Program-made: the position numbers and the translations under genes
Source: UBA11740 sp049273695
Lineage (GTDB): Bacteria; Acidobacteriota; Blastocatellia; Pyrinomonadales; Pyrinomonadaceae
Assembly: GCA_049273695.1 (NCBI GenBank)
Contig: JBASRE010000030.1
Location: 1 to 64,000, forward strand
Direction: 5' to 3'
Length of the DNA stretch: 64,000 nucleotides
Part shown: one piece after another, positions 48,498-56,503 of the stretch
Layout: every line of letters begins with the position of its first letter
Position numbering within the stretch: position 1 is the stretch's first letter
The notes under the pieces: model-generated
Seen by the model: only the letters and a program-made list of their open reading frames with translations
The model's database searches: none
Told to the model about the DNA's origin: nothing

Positions 48498-50012
48498 TTG
48501 GCCGACAAGAACGAAACAATTCAACACCCCGACGGCCGCGTCGAGCTAAAGCCCGAGGCGTTCGCCGAAATCAGCCGGAGCCCTCTGTTCAATCACGACC
48601 TGGCGCCCGTCAAGATTTCCGAACGCAACTGGACGACGTACAACTACGCCGCGCTGTGGATCAGCATGGCGCACTGCATCCCGACTTACATGCTTTCGTC
48701 GGGATTGATCAGCGCCGGCATGAACTGGTGGCAAGCGCTGATCACGATCCTGCTCGGCAACACGATCGTTCTCGCTCCGATTCTGCTGAACTCGCATCCG
48801 GGAACGAAGTATGGAATTCCCTTCCCGGTCTTCGCGCGCGCGTCCTATGGAACGTACGGATCAAATTTGCCGGCGCTGATGCGCGCGATTGTCGCCTGCG
48901 GCTGGTTTGGAATTCAGGCGTGGATTGGCGGCGAAGCGCTGCATGTGTTCTTCCGCGCGATCATCCCCGGCTGGCAGACGCTGCTCGGCGGGCCGATCGG
49001 CGGTCACATGACGACCGAGTGGATTTCATTTCTGCTGTTTTGGGGAATGAACATCTTCATTATTTATCGCGGCATGGACTTGCTGCGAAAGGTCGAAAAC
49101 TGGGCGGCGCCGTTTGTCTTAATCATGACGGCGCTGCTGCTGGGCTGGGCGATTTGGAAAGCGGACGGCCTCGGTTATTTGCTGACGCAACAAAGCAAGT
49201 TTCAGACGGTCGGAGAATTTTGGAAGATTTTCATTCCCTCATTGACTGCGATGATCGGGTTCTGGGCGACGCTCAGTTTGAACATGCCGGATTTCACCCG
49301 TTTCGGTCGCAGCCAGAAAGAACAGGCCGTCGGCCAGGTCGTCGCCCTGCCGACAACGATGACCGTGTTCGCGGCGATGGGCGTCATGATTACTTCGGCG
49401 GCGGTCGTGATCTATCCCCACATGAGGCCCGAAGATCTCTGGGATCCGATGAAGCTCGTCAGCCAGTTTCAGAATGTCGTTGTCATCGCGATCTCAATGT
49501 TCACGGTTGTCGTGGCCACTCTCGCGGTTAACATCGCGGCGAATGTTGTCTCGCCGGCGAATGATTTCGCTAATGCATTTCCGCGCTGGATTTCCTTTCG
49601 TACCGGCGGCTTAATTACCGGCATCATCGGCATCCTGATGCAGCCGTGGCGTCTGCTGGCGGATCCTTCCGGCTACATTTTTAGTTGGCTGGGAGGCTAT
49701 TCCGGCGGTCTCGCTTCGATTGCCGGTGTCCTGATCATCGACTACTGGCTTGTGCGGAAGAAGCGTTTGGAGCTCGGCGACTTGTATCGCACTCGCGGTC
49801 TCTACAAGTACACGGGCGGCTGGAATTGGCGGGCGGTGGTGGCCACGCTCATCGGCTGCGCGGTCGCCTGGATTGGGCTGCTTATACCGAAGCTACGAGT
49901 GCTGTACGACTACGCATGGTTCGTTGGCTTTGGCGCGTCAGCACTCGTGTACTGGGCACTGATGACGCTGATCCCACCGCCTCAGATTGTGCCGCAAAGC
50001 GAACCGGCCTAA
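48498..50012 (+). CDS. NCS1 family nucleobase:cation symporter
   Basis: This 504-residue protein starts at TTG (MADKNETIQHPDG). It has about twelve membrane helices (for example YMLSSGLISAGMNWWQALIT, FAAMGVMITSAAVVIYPHM). NCS1 hallmarks include PLFNHDLAPV and the WTTYNYAALWISMAH segment near the N-terminus, GIPFPVFARASYGTYGSNLP, and NMPDFTRF in the middle, with FANAFPRWISFRTGG later. Members import uracil, allantoin or hydantoin with Na+ or H+. With hydA and the ureidopropionase beside it, uracil/thymine (or dihydropyrimidine) import is the most likely role. Its stop is 31 bp before the ureidopropionase start. Confidence 0.93.
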   Translation: MADKNETIQHPDGRVELKPEAFAEISRSPLFNHDLAPVKISERNWTTYNYAALWISMAHCIPTYMLSSGLISAGMNWWQALITILLGNTIVLAPILLNSHPGTKYGIPFPVFARASYGTYGSNLPALMRAIVACGWFGIQAWIGGEALHVFFRAIIPGWQTLLGGPIGGHMTTEWISFLLFWGMNIFIIYRGMDLLRKVENWAAPFVLIMTALLLGWAIWKADGLGYLLTQQSKFQTVGEFWKIFIPSLTAMIGFWATLSLNMPDFTRFGRSQKEQAVGQVVALPTTMTVFAAMGVMITSAAVVIYPHMRPEDLWDPMKLVSQFQNVVVIAISMFTVVVATLAVNIAANVVSPANDFANAFPRWISFRTGGLITGIIGILMQPWRLLADPSGYIFSWLGGYSGGLASIAGVLIIDYWLVRKKRLELGDLYRTRGLYKYTGGWNWRAVVATLIGCAVAWIGLLIPKLRVLYDYAWFVGFGASALVYWALMTLIPPPQIVPQSEPA

Positions 50013-50043
50013 TATTCAACCCCAAAATCAAACGGAGTCTTAT

Positions 50044-50913
50044 ATGCCAAGAACAGTAAAATGCGGATTGATTCAGGCACACAATGCGGGGCCGACTGAT
50101 GCGTCGATTGAAGAGATCATACGGCTCAACGTTGAAAAGCATGTCGCGATGATCGAGGACGCCGCGAAGCAGGGCGTGCAGATTCTTTGCATGCAGGAAG
50201 TCTTCACGACACCCTACTTTTGTGCCGAGCAGCAGACGCGCTGGTACGACGCGGTCGAGAAAATTCCCGACGGGCCGACGACGAAGTTGATGCAGGAGAT
50301 CGCTCGCAAGCACAACATGGTGATCGTCGTCCCGATTTACGAGGAAGAGATTACCGGTATTTACTACAACACCGCGGCGGTGATTGATGCTGACGGCAAG
50401 TACCTGGGCAAGTACCGCAAGAACCACATCCCGCACGTTAATCCCGGCTTCTGGGAAAAGTTCTATTTCCGGCCGGGTAATCTCGGGTATCCGACGTTCG
50501 ACACGGCCTACGCGCGCATCGGCGTTTACATCTGCTACGACCGGCACTTCCCCGAAGGCGCGCGCGCGTTGGGATTGAACGGCGCCGAGATTGTCTTCAA
50601 TCCTTCGGCCACCGTCGCGGGCTTGTCGGAATATCTTTGGAAGCTGGAACAACCCGCGCATGCCGTCGCGAACGGATATTTCGTTGGCGCAATTAATCGA
50701 GTCGGGCACGAGCAGCCTTGGGACATCGGCGAGTTCTATGGCCAGAGTTACTTCTGCGATCCGCGCGGGCAAATCATCGCGCAAGCGCCGCGCGACGAAG
50801 ACGCGCTCGTCGTCGCGGATTTGGATCTCGACCTGATTCGTGAGGTCCGCAACACCTGGCAGTTCTTCCGTGACCGCCGGCCGGATTCGTACGGGCAATT
50901 GGTGGCTGATTAA
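50044..50913 (+). CDS. Beta-ureidopropionase (nitrilase superfamily)
   Basis: This protein has 289 residues from MPRTVKCGLIQAHNAG; a longer frame from 49987 begins inside the transporter gene and was rejected. The C-N hydrolase triad is visible: Glu in CMQEVFTTPYF, Lys in LGKYRKNHIPH, and the nucleophile Cys164 in IGVYICYDRHFPEGAR. The HIPHVNPGFWEKFYFRPGN loop matches N-carbamoyl-beta-alanine amidohydrolases. It releases beta-alanine (or 3-aminoisobutyrate), CO2 and ammonia, the third step of reductive pyrimidine degradation. It follows the NCS1 gene and precedes RidA and PreA genes. An N-carbamoyl-putrescine amidase function is less likely here. Confidence 0.93.
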   Translation: MPRTVKCGLIQAHNAGPTDASIEEIIRLNVEKHVAMIEDAAKQGVQILCMQEVFTTPYFCAEQQTRWYDAVEKIPDGPTTKLMQEIARKHNMVIVVPIYEEEITGIYYNTAAVIDADGKYLGKYRKNHIPHVNPGFWEKFYFRPGNLGYPTFDTAYARIGVYICYDRHFPEGARALGLNGAEIVFNPSATVAGLSEYLWKLEQPAHAVANGYFVGAINRVGHEQPWDIGEFYGQSYFCDPRGQIIAQAPRDEDALVVADLDLDLIREVRNTWQFFRDRRPDSYGQLVAD

Positions 50914-50936
50914 CTGTCCAGACAATAAGAGCAACC

Positions 50937-51245
50937 ATGATTGAACGAAAGACAGACTTGTTTGCCCTGCTGGCTGAACATCAAGAGGAACTCAGGCGGT
51001 TTGGCGTAAGACGTTGGGGCTTATTTGGATCCTTCAGAAGCGGTAAGCAGACCGACAGGAGTGACGTCGATATTCTGGTTGAGTTCGAACAAGGGAAAAA
51101 GTCTTTCGACAACTTCATGCGGCTGGCAGCCTTTCTCGAGCAAAAGATTGGGCGACGCGTGGAACTTGTTACACCTGAATCGTTAAGCCCGCACATTGGC
51201 CCGCATATTTTGCGCGAGGTGGAGTATGCCTCCAGTAGTAGCTGA
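50937..51245 (+). CDS. MNT-type nucleotidyltransferase domain protein
   Basis: This 102-residue protein has the minimal nucleotidyltransferase fold: WGLFGSFRSGKQTDRSDVDI, with GSF at 31-33 and the metal-binding DVD at 43-45, followed by LVEFEQGKKSFDNFMRLAAF and the strand RRVELVTPESL. Such MNT proteins usually pair with a HEPN toxin and act as antitoxins by AMPylating it. No HEPN gene follows; after the stop only a very short frame is seen. It is either an orphan antitoxin or works with a partner elsewhere. It interrupts the pyrimidine gene set between ureidopropionase and RidA. Confidence 0.88.
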   Translation: MIERKTDLFALLAEHQEELRRFGVRRWGLFGSFRSGKQTDRSDVDILVEFEQGKKSFDNFMRLAAFLEQKIGRRVELVTPESLSPHIGPHILREVEYASSSS

Positions 51246-51307
51246 GTTCCTTGAGCTCAATTGATTCCGCGTTTTCTTGAAATTCTAGCGGCGGAACGAA
51301 ACCAGGA

Positions 51308-51694
51308 ATGACTGACCGAGAGCGAATCTCTTCCGGCGCGAAATGGGAACCGATTGTTGGCTATTCACGCGCGGTGAAAGTTGGTAATCGAATTTACGTC
51401 ACCGGCACAACCGCAATCGATGACCACGGTGAACTCGTTGCGCTCGACGACGCTTACGGACAAGCACGGCAATGTCTGGTCAACATTGAAAAGGCTTTGC
51501 AGCGCCTCGGGGCCGGCTTCGAACACGTCGTGCGCACGCGCATGTTCGTCACTGACATTTCGCGTTGGGAAGAATACGGTCGCGCGCATGGAGAAGTCTT
51601 TAGCAGCATCATGCCGGCAACATCGATGGTTGAAGTGAGCGCGCTAATCGATCCGCGGATGCTGATTGAAATCGAAGCCGATGCGGAAATTTAA
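51308..51694 (+). CDS. RidA family protein
   Basis: This 128-residue protein belongs to the RidA/YjgF/UK114 family. Typical segments are RAVKVGNRIYVTGTTAIDDH, QARQCLVNIEKALQRLGAGF, the catalytic Arg in VVRTRMFVTDISRWEEYGRA, and MVEVSALIDPRMLIEIEADA. RidA proteins hydrolyse reactive enamine/imine intermediates. Members such as RutC sit in pyrimidine breakdown, which fits its location between the ureidopropionase and PreA genes. Directly after its stop begins a heptamer repeat array. Confidence 0.92.
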   Translation: MTDRERISSGAKWEPIVGYSRAVKVGNRIYVTGTTAIDDHGELVALDDAYGQARQCLVNIEKALQRLGAGFEHVVRTRMFVTDISRWEEYGRAHGEVFSSIMPATSMVEVSALIDPRMLIEIEADAEI

Positions 51695-51695
51695 A

Positions 51696-51727
51696 AGTCT
51701 CAGGTCTCAAGTCTCAGGGGTCTCAGG
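51696..51727. repeat. Heptamer repeat, left arm
   Basis: AGTCTCAGGTCTCAAGTCTC and further units of RGTCTCA form a tandem heptamer array. Its reverse complement is at 52145-52173 on the other side of the four-helix-bundle gene, giving an inverted pair around a single gene. Confidence 0.8.
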
Positions 51728-51730
51728 TTT

Positions 51731-52138
51731 ATGAGTAGTATCCAGAAATTTGAAGATATTGAAGCTTGGAAGTTGGCGCGTGCGCTTGCGAATCGCATCT
51801 ACGATGTAACGAGCAAATCTGACTTCAGCCGCGATTACGGCCTGCGAGATCAAATCCGCCGAGCTTCGATTTCAATAGTGTCAAACATTGCCGAAGGCTT
51901 TGAACGCGATGGAGACAGAGAGTTTCTTCAGTTCCTGTTCGTTGCGAAAGGTTCGTGCGGCGAAGTTCGCGCGCAACTCTACCTCGCCTATGATCGGAAG
52001 TATTTAACCGAAGACGAGTTTGGCGAACTTACTCAAAAGACACTGCAACTTAGCCGAATGATCGCTGGTTTGACTAAGTATCTCCGCCAATCACAGATAA
52101 CAGGAAAGAAATACAAGGTGGCCAGTCAGCTGTCTTAA
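51731..52138 (+). CDS. Four-helix-bundle (S23 / 23S rRNA intervening-sequence-type) protein
   Basis: This 135-residue all-helical protein belongs to the four-helix-bundle family first seen inside 23S rRNA intervening sequences. Signature stretches are FEDIEAWKLARALANRIYDV, YGLRDQIRRASISIVSNIAE with GFER, and FLQFLFVAKGSCGEVRAQLY. Relatives include the accessory protein Avd of diversity-generating retroelements, which is a pentameric barrel. Here there is no rRNA gene or reverse transcriptase nearby; instead the gene stands between inverted heptamer arms, between ridA and preA. The function of free-standing copies is unknown. Confidence 0.9.
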   Translation: MSSIQKFEDIEAWKLARALANRIYDVTSKSDFSRDYGLRDQIRRASISIVSNIAEGFERDGDREFLQFLFVAKGSCGEVRAQLYLAYDRKYLTEDEFGELTQKTLQLSRMIAGLTKYLRQSQITGKKYKVASQLS

Positions 52139-52144
52139 GTTTTT

Positions 52145-52173
52145 TGAGACTTGAGACCTGAGATCTGAGACCT
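52145..52173. repeat. Heptamer repeat, right arm
   Basis: GAGACTTGAGACCTGAGATC followed by TGAGACC is the inverted counterpart of 51696-51727. It ends 16 bp before the preA start, so any transcript through the spacer could form a long hairpin enclosing the four-helix gene. Confidence 0.8.
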
Positions 52174-52189
52174 TTGTCAGGAGCAAATC

Positions 52190-53290
52190 ATGGACCTTTC
52201 AATTACAGTTAACGGAATCAAATTCCCCAACCCTTTCCTTTTAGGTTCTGGCCCGCCGGGAACTAATGCGCGCGTGCTTGCGAAGGCGTACGACGCCGGC
52301 TGGGGCGGCGCGGTCGCCAAGACCGTCAGCCTCGAGTCGAGCAAAGTCGTCAACGTGGTGCCGCGGTACGGCAAGCTCCGCTCGCGCAACAACGGCGAAG
52401 TGATCGGATTTGAAAACATCGAACTGATTTCTGATCGACCGATCGACGTTTGGCTGGAAGAGTTCCGGCAAGTGAAAAAGGACTATCCCAACAACATCCT
52501 GATCGCCTCGATCATGGAGGAGTACACCAAAGAGCGTTGGCAAGAGTTGACAAAGAAGGTTCAGGACACCGGCGTTGACGCTTTCGAACTGAACTTCTCA
52601 TGTCCGCACGGCATGACCGAACGCAAGATGGGTTCTGAGATGGGTGAACATCCCGATCTCACTGAAGAAGTCACCAGTTGGGTGAAGGAAGTCGCCACGA
52701 TTCCAGTTTGGGCGAAGATGACGCCAAATATTACTAACATCCGTGAACCCGCGCTGGCGGCAGTGCGCGGCGGCGCCGATGGAATCTCAGCCATCAACAC
52801 GATCCTTTCCGTCATCGGCGTAAATCTTGACACGCTGCGGCCGATGCCCACGGTTGAGGGCTACACAGTTCCCGGCGGTTACTCGGCGCAAGCTGTGAAG
52901 CCAATCGCGCTTCGGATGGTCAGCCAACTCGCGCTCGGTCTCTCGAAAGAAACTTCGATCAGCGGCATAGGCGGCGTGGAAACCGCTCACGATGCGATCG
53001 AGTTCATGCTGCTCGGGGCTTCGACCGTACAAATCTGCACCGGCGTCATGCTTCAGGGCGTGAAGATGGTCGATGAGCTGCAGGATGGCCTGGCGAAATT
53101 CATGACCGACAAAGGCTTCAACTCGGTCGAGGAAATTGTCGGCAAGAGCCTGCCGTACTTCTCAACGCACATGGAGCTTGTCGCGCGCATGAAGGAAGCG
53201 AAGCGCCATAAAGCCGGTGAAGCCGCGCGCGACAACGAGTGGGCGCAGAAAGATATTACCGAAAAGACCGCGGAGCTTACGTCGAATTGA
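52190..53290 (+). CDS. preA: Dihydropyrimidine dehydrogenase catalytic subunit (PreA)
   Basis: This 366-residue protein has the FMN-dependent TIM barrel of the dihydroorotate/dihydropyrimidine dehydrogenase family: GIKFPNPFLLGSGPPGTNAR, AKTVSLESSKVVNV, and the catalytic Cys138 in ELNFSCPHGM, then VWAKMTPNITNI, SAINTILSVIGVNLDTLRP, GYSAQAVKPIALRMV, and the FMN phosphate-binding GIGGVETAHDAIEFMLLGAS. E. coli PreA is longer (~410 residues) because of a C-terminal two-cluster ferredoxin domain; here the chain ends without the cysteine motifs. PreT, the NADH-oxidising partner, is not in the window. It would reduce uracil/thymine, the first step of the pathway served by its neighbours. Confidence 0.92.
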   Translation: MDLSITVNGIKFPNPFLLGSGPPGTNARVLAKAYDAGWGGAVAKTVSLESSKVVNVVPRYGKLRSRNNGEVIGFENIELISDRPIDVWLEEFRQVKKDYPNNILIASIMEEYTKERWQELTKKVQDTGVDAFELNFSCPHGMTERKMGSEMGEHPDLTEEVTSWVKEVATIPVWAKMTPNITNIREPALAAVRGGADGISAINTILSVIGVNLDTLRPMPTVEGYTVPGGYSAQAVKPIALRMVSQLALGLSKETSISGIGGVETAHDAIEFMLLGASTVQICTGVMLQGVKMVDELQDGLAKFMTDKGFNSVEEIVGKSLPYFSTHMELVARMKEAKRHKAGEAARDNEWAQKDITEKTAELTSN

Positions 53291-53366
53291 GCTTTTTCGG
53301 TCAGATGGCGCGCCTGCACAAATAACGCAAGAAAATATCTAGTGATTACGGGCGACCCGCTATACA

Positions 53367-53819
53367 ATGCCGCCCGCGATGTTGCCTCAAACTGCCCTCT
53401 CGCCGATAGCGACGCTATTGCGTGATCGCAGGTTTGGATTGTTACTGACTGGAGCTTTGACGCTCAACGTCGCGGCTATCGCGCTGCACCTCCCAAGTTG
53501 GCAATGCGCGTTTCTACAAGTGACAGGTCTTCCCTGTCCGGGATGCGGCTTGACGCGAGCCTGCTTGCTGTTGCTTAAGGGTGACGTTGGAAAATCGGTT
53601 CAGTTTCATGCATTTGCGCCAATCTTTGTCCTGTTCGTCGCTATCCTGATTATTTGCACGCTTCTTCCGAGGACCGTAACCGAGCCGTTCATCGATAAAG
53701 CAGAGTCACTGGAACGGCAGACTCGCATAACGCTAATAATTCTGGTTGGTCTAATTCTCTACTGGCTCACTCGATTGCTTTTGTTTCCGACAGCGTTCTC
53801 GCAGCTAGTCCGAGGTTAA
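53367..53819 (+). CDS. DUF2752 membrane protein
   Basis: This 150-residue protein shows the DUF2752 signature CPGCGLTRACLLLLKGDVGK followed by FHAFAPIFVLF, with three hydrophobic helices (LLLTGALTLNVAAIALHL, APIFVLFVAILIICTLL, ITLIILVGLILYWLTRLLLF). The family has no known function; the CPxCG pair could bind metal or form a disulphide. A second in-frame Met at 53379 (MLPQTALSP) may be the true start. It is 76 bp after preA and followed by another small membrane protein. Confidence 0.88.
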   Translation: MPPAMLPQTALSPIATLLRDRRFGLLLTGALTLNVAAIALHLPSWQCAFLQVTGLPCPGCGLTRACLLLLKGDVGKSVQFHAFAPIFVLFVAILIICTLLPRTVTEPFIDKAESLERQTRITLIILVGLILYWLTRLLLFPTAFSQLVRG

Positions 53820-53858
53820 GACGTTTTTCACTAATCGCCTGACTTAAGGAGAAACGAA

Positions 53859-54125
53859 ATGGGAATACTCGTTTGGATAGTGCTTTTAGGATGTATCATC
53901 TGCCAGATTATCGTTGCCATCAAGATTTTCCAGAATGACGGCGCACTCAAAGGAATAATCGCGCTGATCTGCGGACTGTTTGGTCTCATCTGGGGATGGA
54001 TGAATGCGGCGAGGCTCGGCGTCAAGAACATCATGATCATCTGGACGCTGCTGATCGTTGTCTACGTTATTCTCGGCGCAATAGGCGGATTTAACTTCAG
54101 TGTTGGGACACCTACTACTCCGTAA
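53859..54125 (+). CDS. Small membrane protein
   Basis: This 88-residue protein has three hydrophobic stretches: ILVWIVLLGCIICQIIVAIK, GIIALICGLFGLIWGWM and IMIIWTLLIVVYVILGAIGG. The middle part (LICGLFGLIWGW) is typical of short proteins often annotated as hypothetical in soil bacteria. An AGGAGAAACGA ribosome site precedes the ATG. No function can be proposed. A hairpin 25 bp after the stop may end the transcript. Confidence 0.72.
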   Translation: MGILVWIVLLGCIICQIIVAIKIFQNDGALKGIIALICGLFGLIWGWMNAARLGVKNIMIIWTLLIVVYVILGAIGGFNFSVGTPTTP

Positions 54126-54149
54126 TTCGAAAACAGAGTTGTCGTTGTG

Positions 54150-54177
54150 GGCCGCTCTGAATCGTCACTGAGCGGCC
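54150..54177 (+). terminator. Possible terminator hairpin
   Basis: GGCCGCTC (54150-54157) and GAGCGGCC (54170-54177) pair perfectly around a 12 base loop, 25 bp after a stop. The following ACCTCTCAATC lacks a clean T run, so it may be a weak or factor-assisted terminator. Confidence 0.5.
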
Positions 54178-54313
54178 ACCTCTCAATCAAATTTGGCGAC
54201 ACTGCCGCGCGATCTGAAGGGGCTTCCAAAGCCTGTATCAGTCTAGCGGTGATTCATGTTCGTGCGATGGACTTGGTGCGCACGAGACGACCGAACATCC
54301 TCAAAGAGGTTAA

Positions 54314-55165
54314 GTGACCTACACGCAATTCCAACAGCCACCATCCGCACCCCACCAATACAAGCCCTTCGTGTCGGCGCACAACCTCGCGCGGCTCGTT
54401 AATGTTCTGTTAATCGTCGGCGCGGTGATCAGTCTGCTGACGATACCGTCGCACGTGCTGGATCTATATGTGCAGCCCTTCGGAGAAGATCAGGAGATAT
54501 CGGATAACCCTTCCGGGTTTCTCGCGCTCGCTTTGACGGGCGTGCTCGGCCTGACGGCGGTCGCCGTTTACATCGCCACCGTTGTTGTTTTCCTCATGTG
54601 GCTTTATCGCGTGAGCAACAACGTCGTGGCGTTTGGTGCGCCGCGCCAGACTTCGGCCGGGTGGGCCGTTGGCAGTTTCTTTGTGCCGATCGCAAATCTC
54701 TTCATACCCTACCAGGCTATTAGGGAGATCTGGCAAAAGAGCGACCCAACCCCAACCGATGCATTCTCCTACGTAATGTCTCCACCCGGTTTCTTTCCGG
54801 CCTGGTGGGGATTCTGGCTGGCCTCGAACGTTACCAGCAATATCTACTTCCGCATGACAATGGCCGAGGCGCCAGTTGAAGCCTCAGGTATGGTAGGAAT
54901 TCTGAGTGAGGTCCTCTCGATTGCTGCCGCCTTCTTCGCGATTCAAGTCGTTAAAGCGATTGATCGACGACAGGACGAGCGCGCTCGGAACCTGCAACAA
55001 GTTTTTCCCGCACCGCCGCCGCCGCCGGTTTTTGAGAATCGCGAGTCGCGGCCGGCGGCAGGTGAAACGATGCCGGCCGCAGGTAGTGCTACGACACCCT
55101 CCGAAACGTCAGGTTTACAGTCATCCAGCAACACCACAGATCTGAAACCACCGAACGACAGTTAA
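54314..55165 (+). CDS. DUF4328 domain membrane protein
   Basis: This 283-residue protein starts at GTG (MTYTQFQQPPS) with an AAGAGG site upstream. It has four or more helices: LARLVNVLLIVGAVISLLTI, LTAVAVYIATVVVFLMWLYR, VGSFFVPIANLFIPYQAI and GMVGILSEVLSIAAAFFAIQ. The DUF4328 hallmark is the segment VVFLMWLYRVSNNVVAFGAP followed by GWAVGSFFVPIANLFIPYQA and IREIW. The C-terminal ~80 residues are Pro/Ala/Ser/Thr-rich and look disordered. The family function is unknown. Confidence 0.88.
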   Translation: MTYTQFQQPPSAPHQYKPFVSAHNLARLVNVLLIVGAVISLLTIPSHVLDLYVQPFGEDQEISDNPSGFLALALTGVLGLTAVAVYIATVVVFLMWLYRVSNNVVAFGAPRQTSAGWAVGSFFVPIANLFIPYQAIREIWQKSDPTPTDAFSYVMSPPGFFPAWWGFWLASNVTSNIYFRMTMAEAPVEASGMVGILSEVLSIAAAFFAIQVVKAIDRRQDERARNLQQVFPAPPPPPVFENRESRPAAGETMPAAGSATTPSETSGLQSSSNTTDLKPPNDS

Positions 55166-55176
55166 GGTCTGCGGAA

Positions 55177-55715
55177 TTAGCTGAACTGCGCGTTACGACC
55201 AGCGCTGAGTCTTTTCAGGAGCCGGAACGAACTGAAAATCCTGTCGGTCAATGGTGACAAAGGTTTGCCAGTGGGAGCGATTGACATTATCTGGATCAGT
55301 CTGCCCTCGACAAAAAAGAGGCGACACCGCATGTGGTAAGGTTGCCCCTCGGCTTCGAACTCCAGACCCTCATAACCCTCGAGCACGATCTTTTTTCCGA
55401 CACCAGTCTGGACTTAGTCCTGGTCAAACCTCCGTTCTTCGCAGCATGCAAAACATCGCGAAGCGGCACGGTTGGCTCTTCATGAAAATCGGTAATCGCA
55501 AACATCACGCCTGAACTGCCACCGAGATCAACTGAATAAAAATGGATTTCCTCAATGGGCTTCTCACCTGGTTCTTTTTCGAAGACGGGTTTTGTAGGCG
55601 CTGTAACTGCAAATCCATCTTCCGGATATTCGTAGGTCTTCCAGGTTGATGTCTGACAGAAAACCACGGCCGTCCCAATCAGAACAATCATGAAGCTTCG
55701 ACACAGAGTTTTCAT
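55177..55715 (-). pseudogene. Secreted protein gene broken at a poly-A run
   Basis: The 5' part (from 55715) has a signal peptide (SFMIVLIGTAVVFCQT) and reads WKTYEYPEDGFAVTAPTKPV through ITDFHEEPTVPLRDVLHAA to RTKSRLVSEK. The natural continuation, IVLEGYEGLEFEAEGQPYHM and RCRLFFVEGRLIQIMSIAPT to IFSSFRLLKR, is in another frame down to 55177. The switch point is a run of six A residues (T in the given strand, 55391-55396); seven would restore S-E-K-K-I-V-L. It is therefore either a true frameshift, a slippery or phase-variable site, or a sequencing slip. The protein type (short secreted, often labelled hypothetical) has no known function. Confidence 0.8.
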
Positions 55716-55730
55716 CGCTGCTCCTTTTTG

Positions 55731-56498
55731 TTACTCGAATTCAGCCACAACCGGCGCGTGATCCGACGGACGCTCCCAACCGCGCGGCTCTTTATCAATC
55801 CAGGTGTTCACACTTCGCGAGGCTAACGGCGCCGAAACCCAAACGTGATCGATCCGCAGGCCGAGGTTGCGCCGGAACGCCCCCGCGCGATAGTCCCACC
55901 ACGAATAATGCCCGGCCGCTTCGGTGTGCATGCGAAAAGTGTCGGTGAAGCCCCAGTCTTTGATGTGCTGAAGCGCTTCTCTTTCCGGTGGGCTGAATAG
56001 GATCCGGTTTTGCCACAGACGCGGGTCATGCACGTCGCACTCTTCCGGCGCGACATTAAAGTCTCCGCAAAGCAGAACCGGAGTGGACCTATCGTAACTT
56101 TGATCGAGCAACTCGCGCAGACGCTGCATCCACTTCAGTTTGAATTGAAACTTCTCCGAGCCGACGACCTGCCCGTTCGGGATGTACACATCGACGACGC
56201 GAATCCCCGCGACGTCGGCCGCCAACAAACGCGAATGACTGGTGGCATCGTCTTCGGGATAGCCGCGCTGAACTGAGGCGCATCCGGCTTGCGAAAGGAT
56301 CGCGACCCCGTTGTAGCTCTGCTGCCCAAACAGCACGCAGTCATAACCGGCTGCTTTGATTTCGAGCCGTGGAAACTTATCGTCAGAACACTTTGTTTCC
56401 TGCAGGCAAAGAACGTCCGGCTTCTCTTTTTCCAGCCAGCGGGTGACGTGCGGCAAGCGCGCGAGGATTGAGTTGACGTTCCAGGTAGCGATCTTCAT
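55731..56498 (-). CDS. xthA: Exodeoxyribonuclease III
   Basis: The protein has 255 residues from MKIATWNVNSILARLPHVTR. The start at 56546 was rejected because the extra 16 residues do not belong to the family. Catalytic motifs of the EEP nuclease family are CLQETKCSDDKFP (metal-binding Glu), VDVYIPNGQ, LCGDFNVAPEECDVH, WWDYRAGAFRRNLGLRIDHV and the final SDHAPVVAEF. The enzyme cuts at abasic sites and degrades 3' ends in base excision repair. A 34 bp piece of its 5' coding end is duplicated at 57996-58029 on the far side of the upstream TPR gene. Confidence 0.95.
   Translation of the reverse strand: MKIATWNVNSILARLPHVTRWLEKEKPDVLCLQETKCSDDKFPRLEIKAAGYDCVLFGQQSYNGVAILSQAGCASVQRGYPEDDATSHSRLLAADVAGIRVVDVYIPNGQVVGSEKFQFKLKWMQRLRELLDQSYDRSTPVLLCGDFNVAPEECDVHDPRLWQNRILFSPPEREALQHIKDWGFTDTFRMHTEAAGHYSWWDYRAGAFRRNLGLRIDHVWVSAPLASRSVNTWIDKEPRGWERPSDHAPVVAEFE
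56457..56490. repeat. 34 bp direct repeat, copy within xthA
   Basis: This segment encodes residues ~3-14 of exonuclease III on the minus strand. It recurs at 57996-58029 with a single G/T difference. The two copies bracket the TPR protein gene. Confidence 0.85.
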
Positions 56499-56503
56499 GC
56501 AGA

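Noticed and set aside
48656..49531. 291-codon frame overlapping the NCS1 transporter gene
   Set aside because: The product is rich in Arg, His and Asp without membrane helices or known motifs. The other frame encodes a full transporter.
49882..50934. 350-codon minus-strand frame opposite the ureidopropionase gene
   Set aside because: It mirrors the coding pattern of the plus-strand enzyme and has no recognisable domain.
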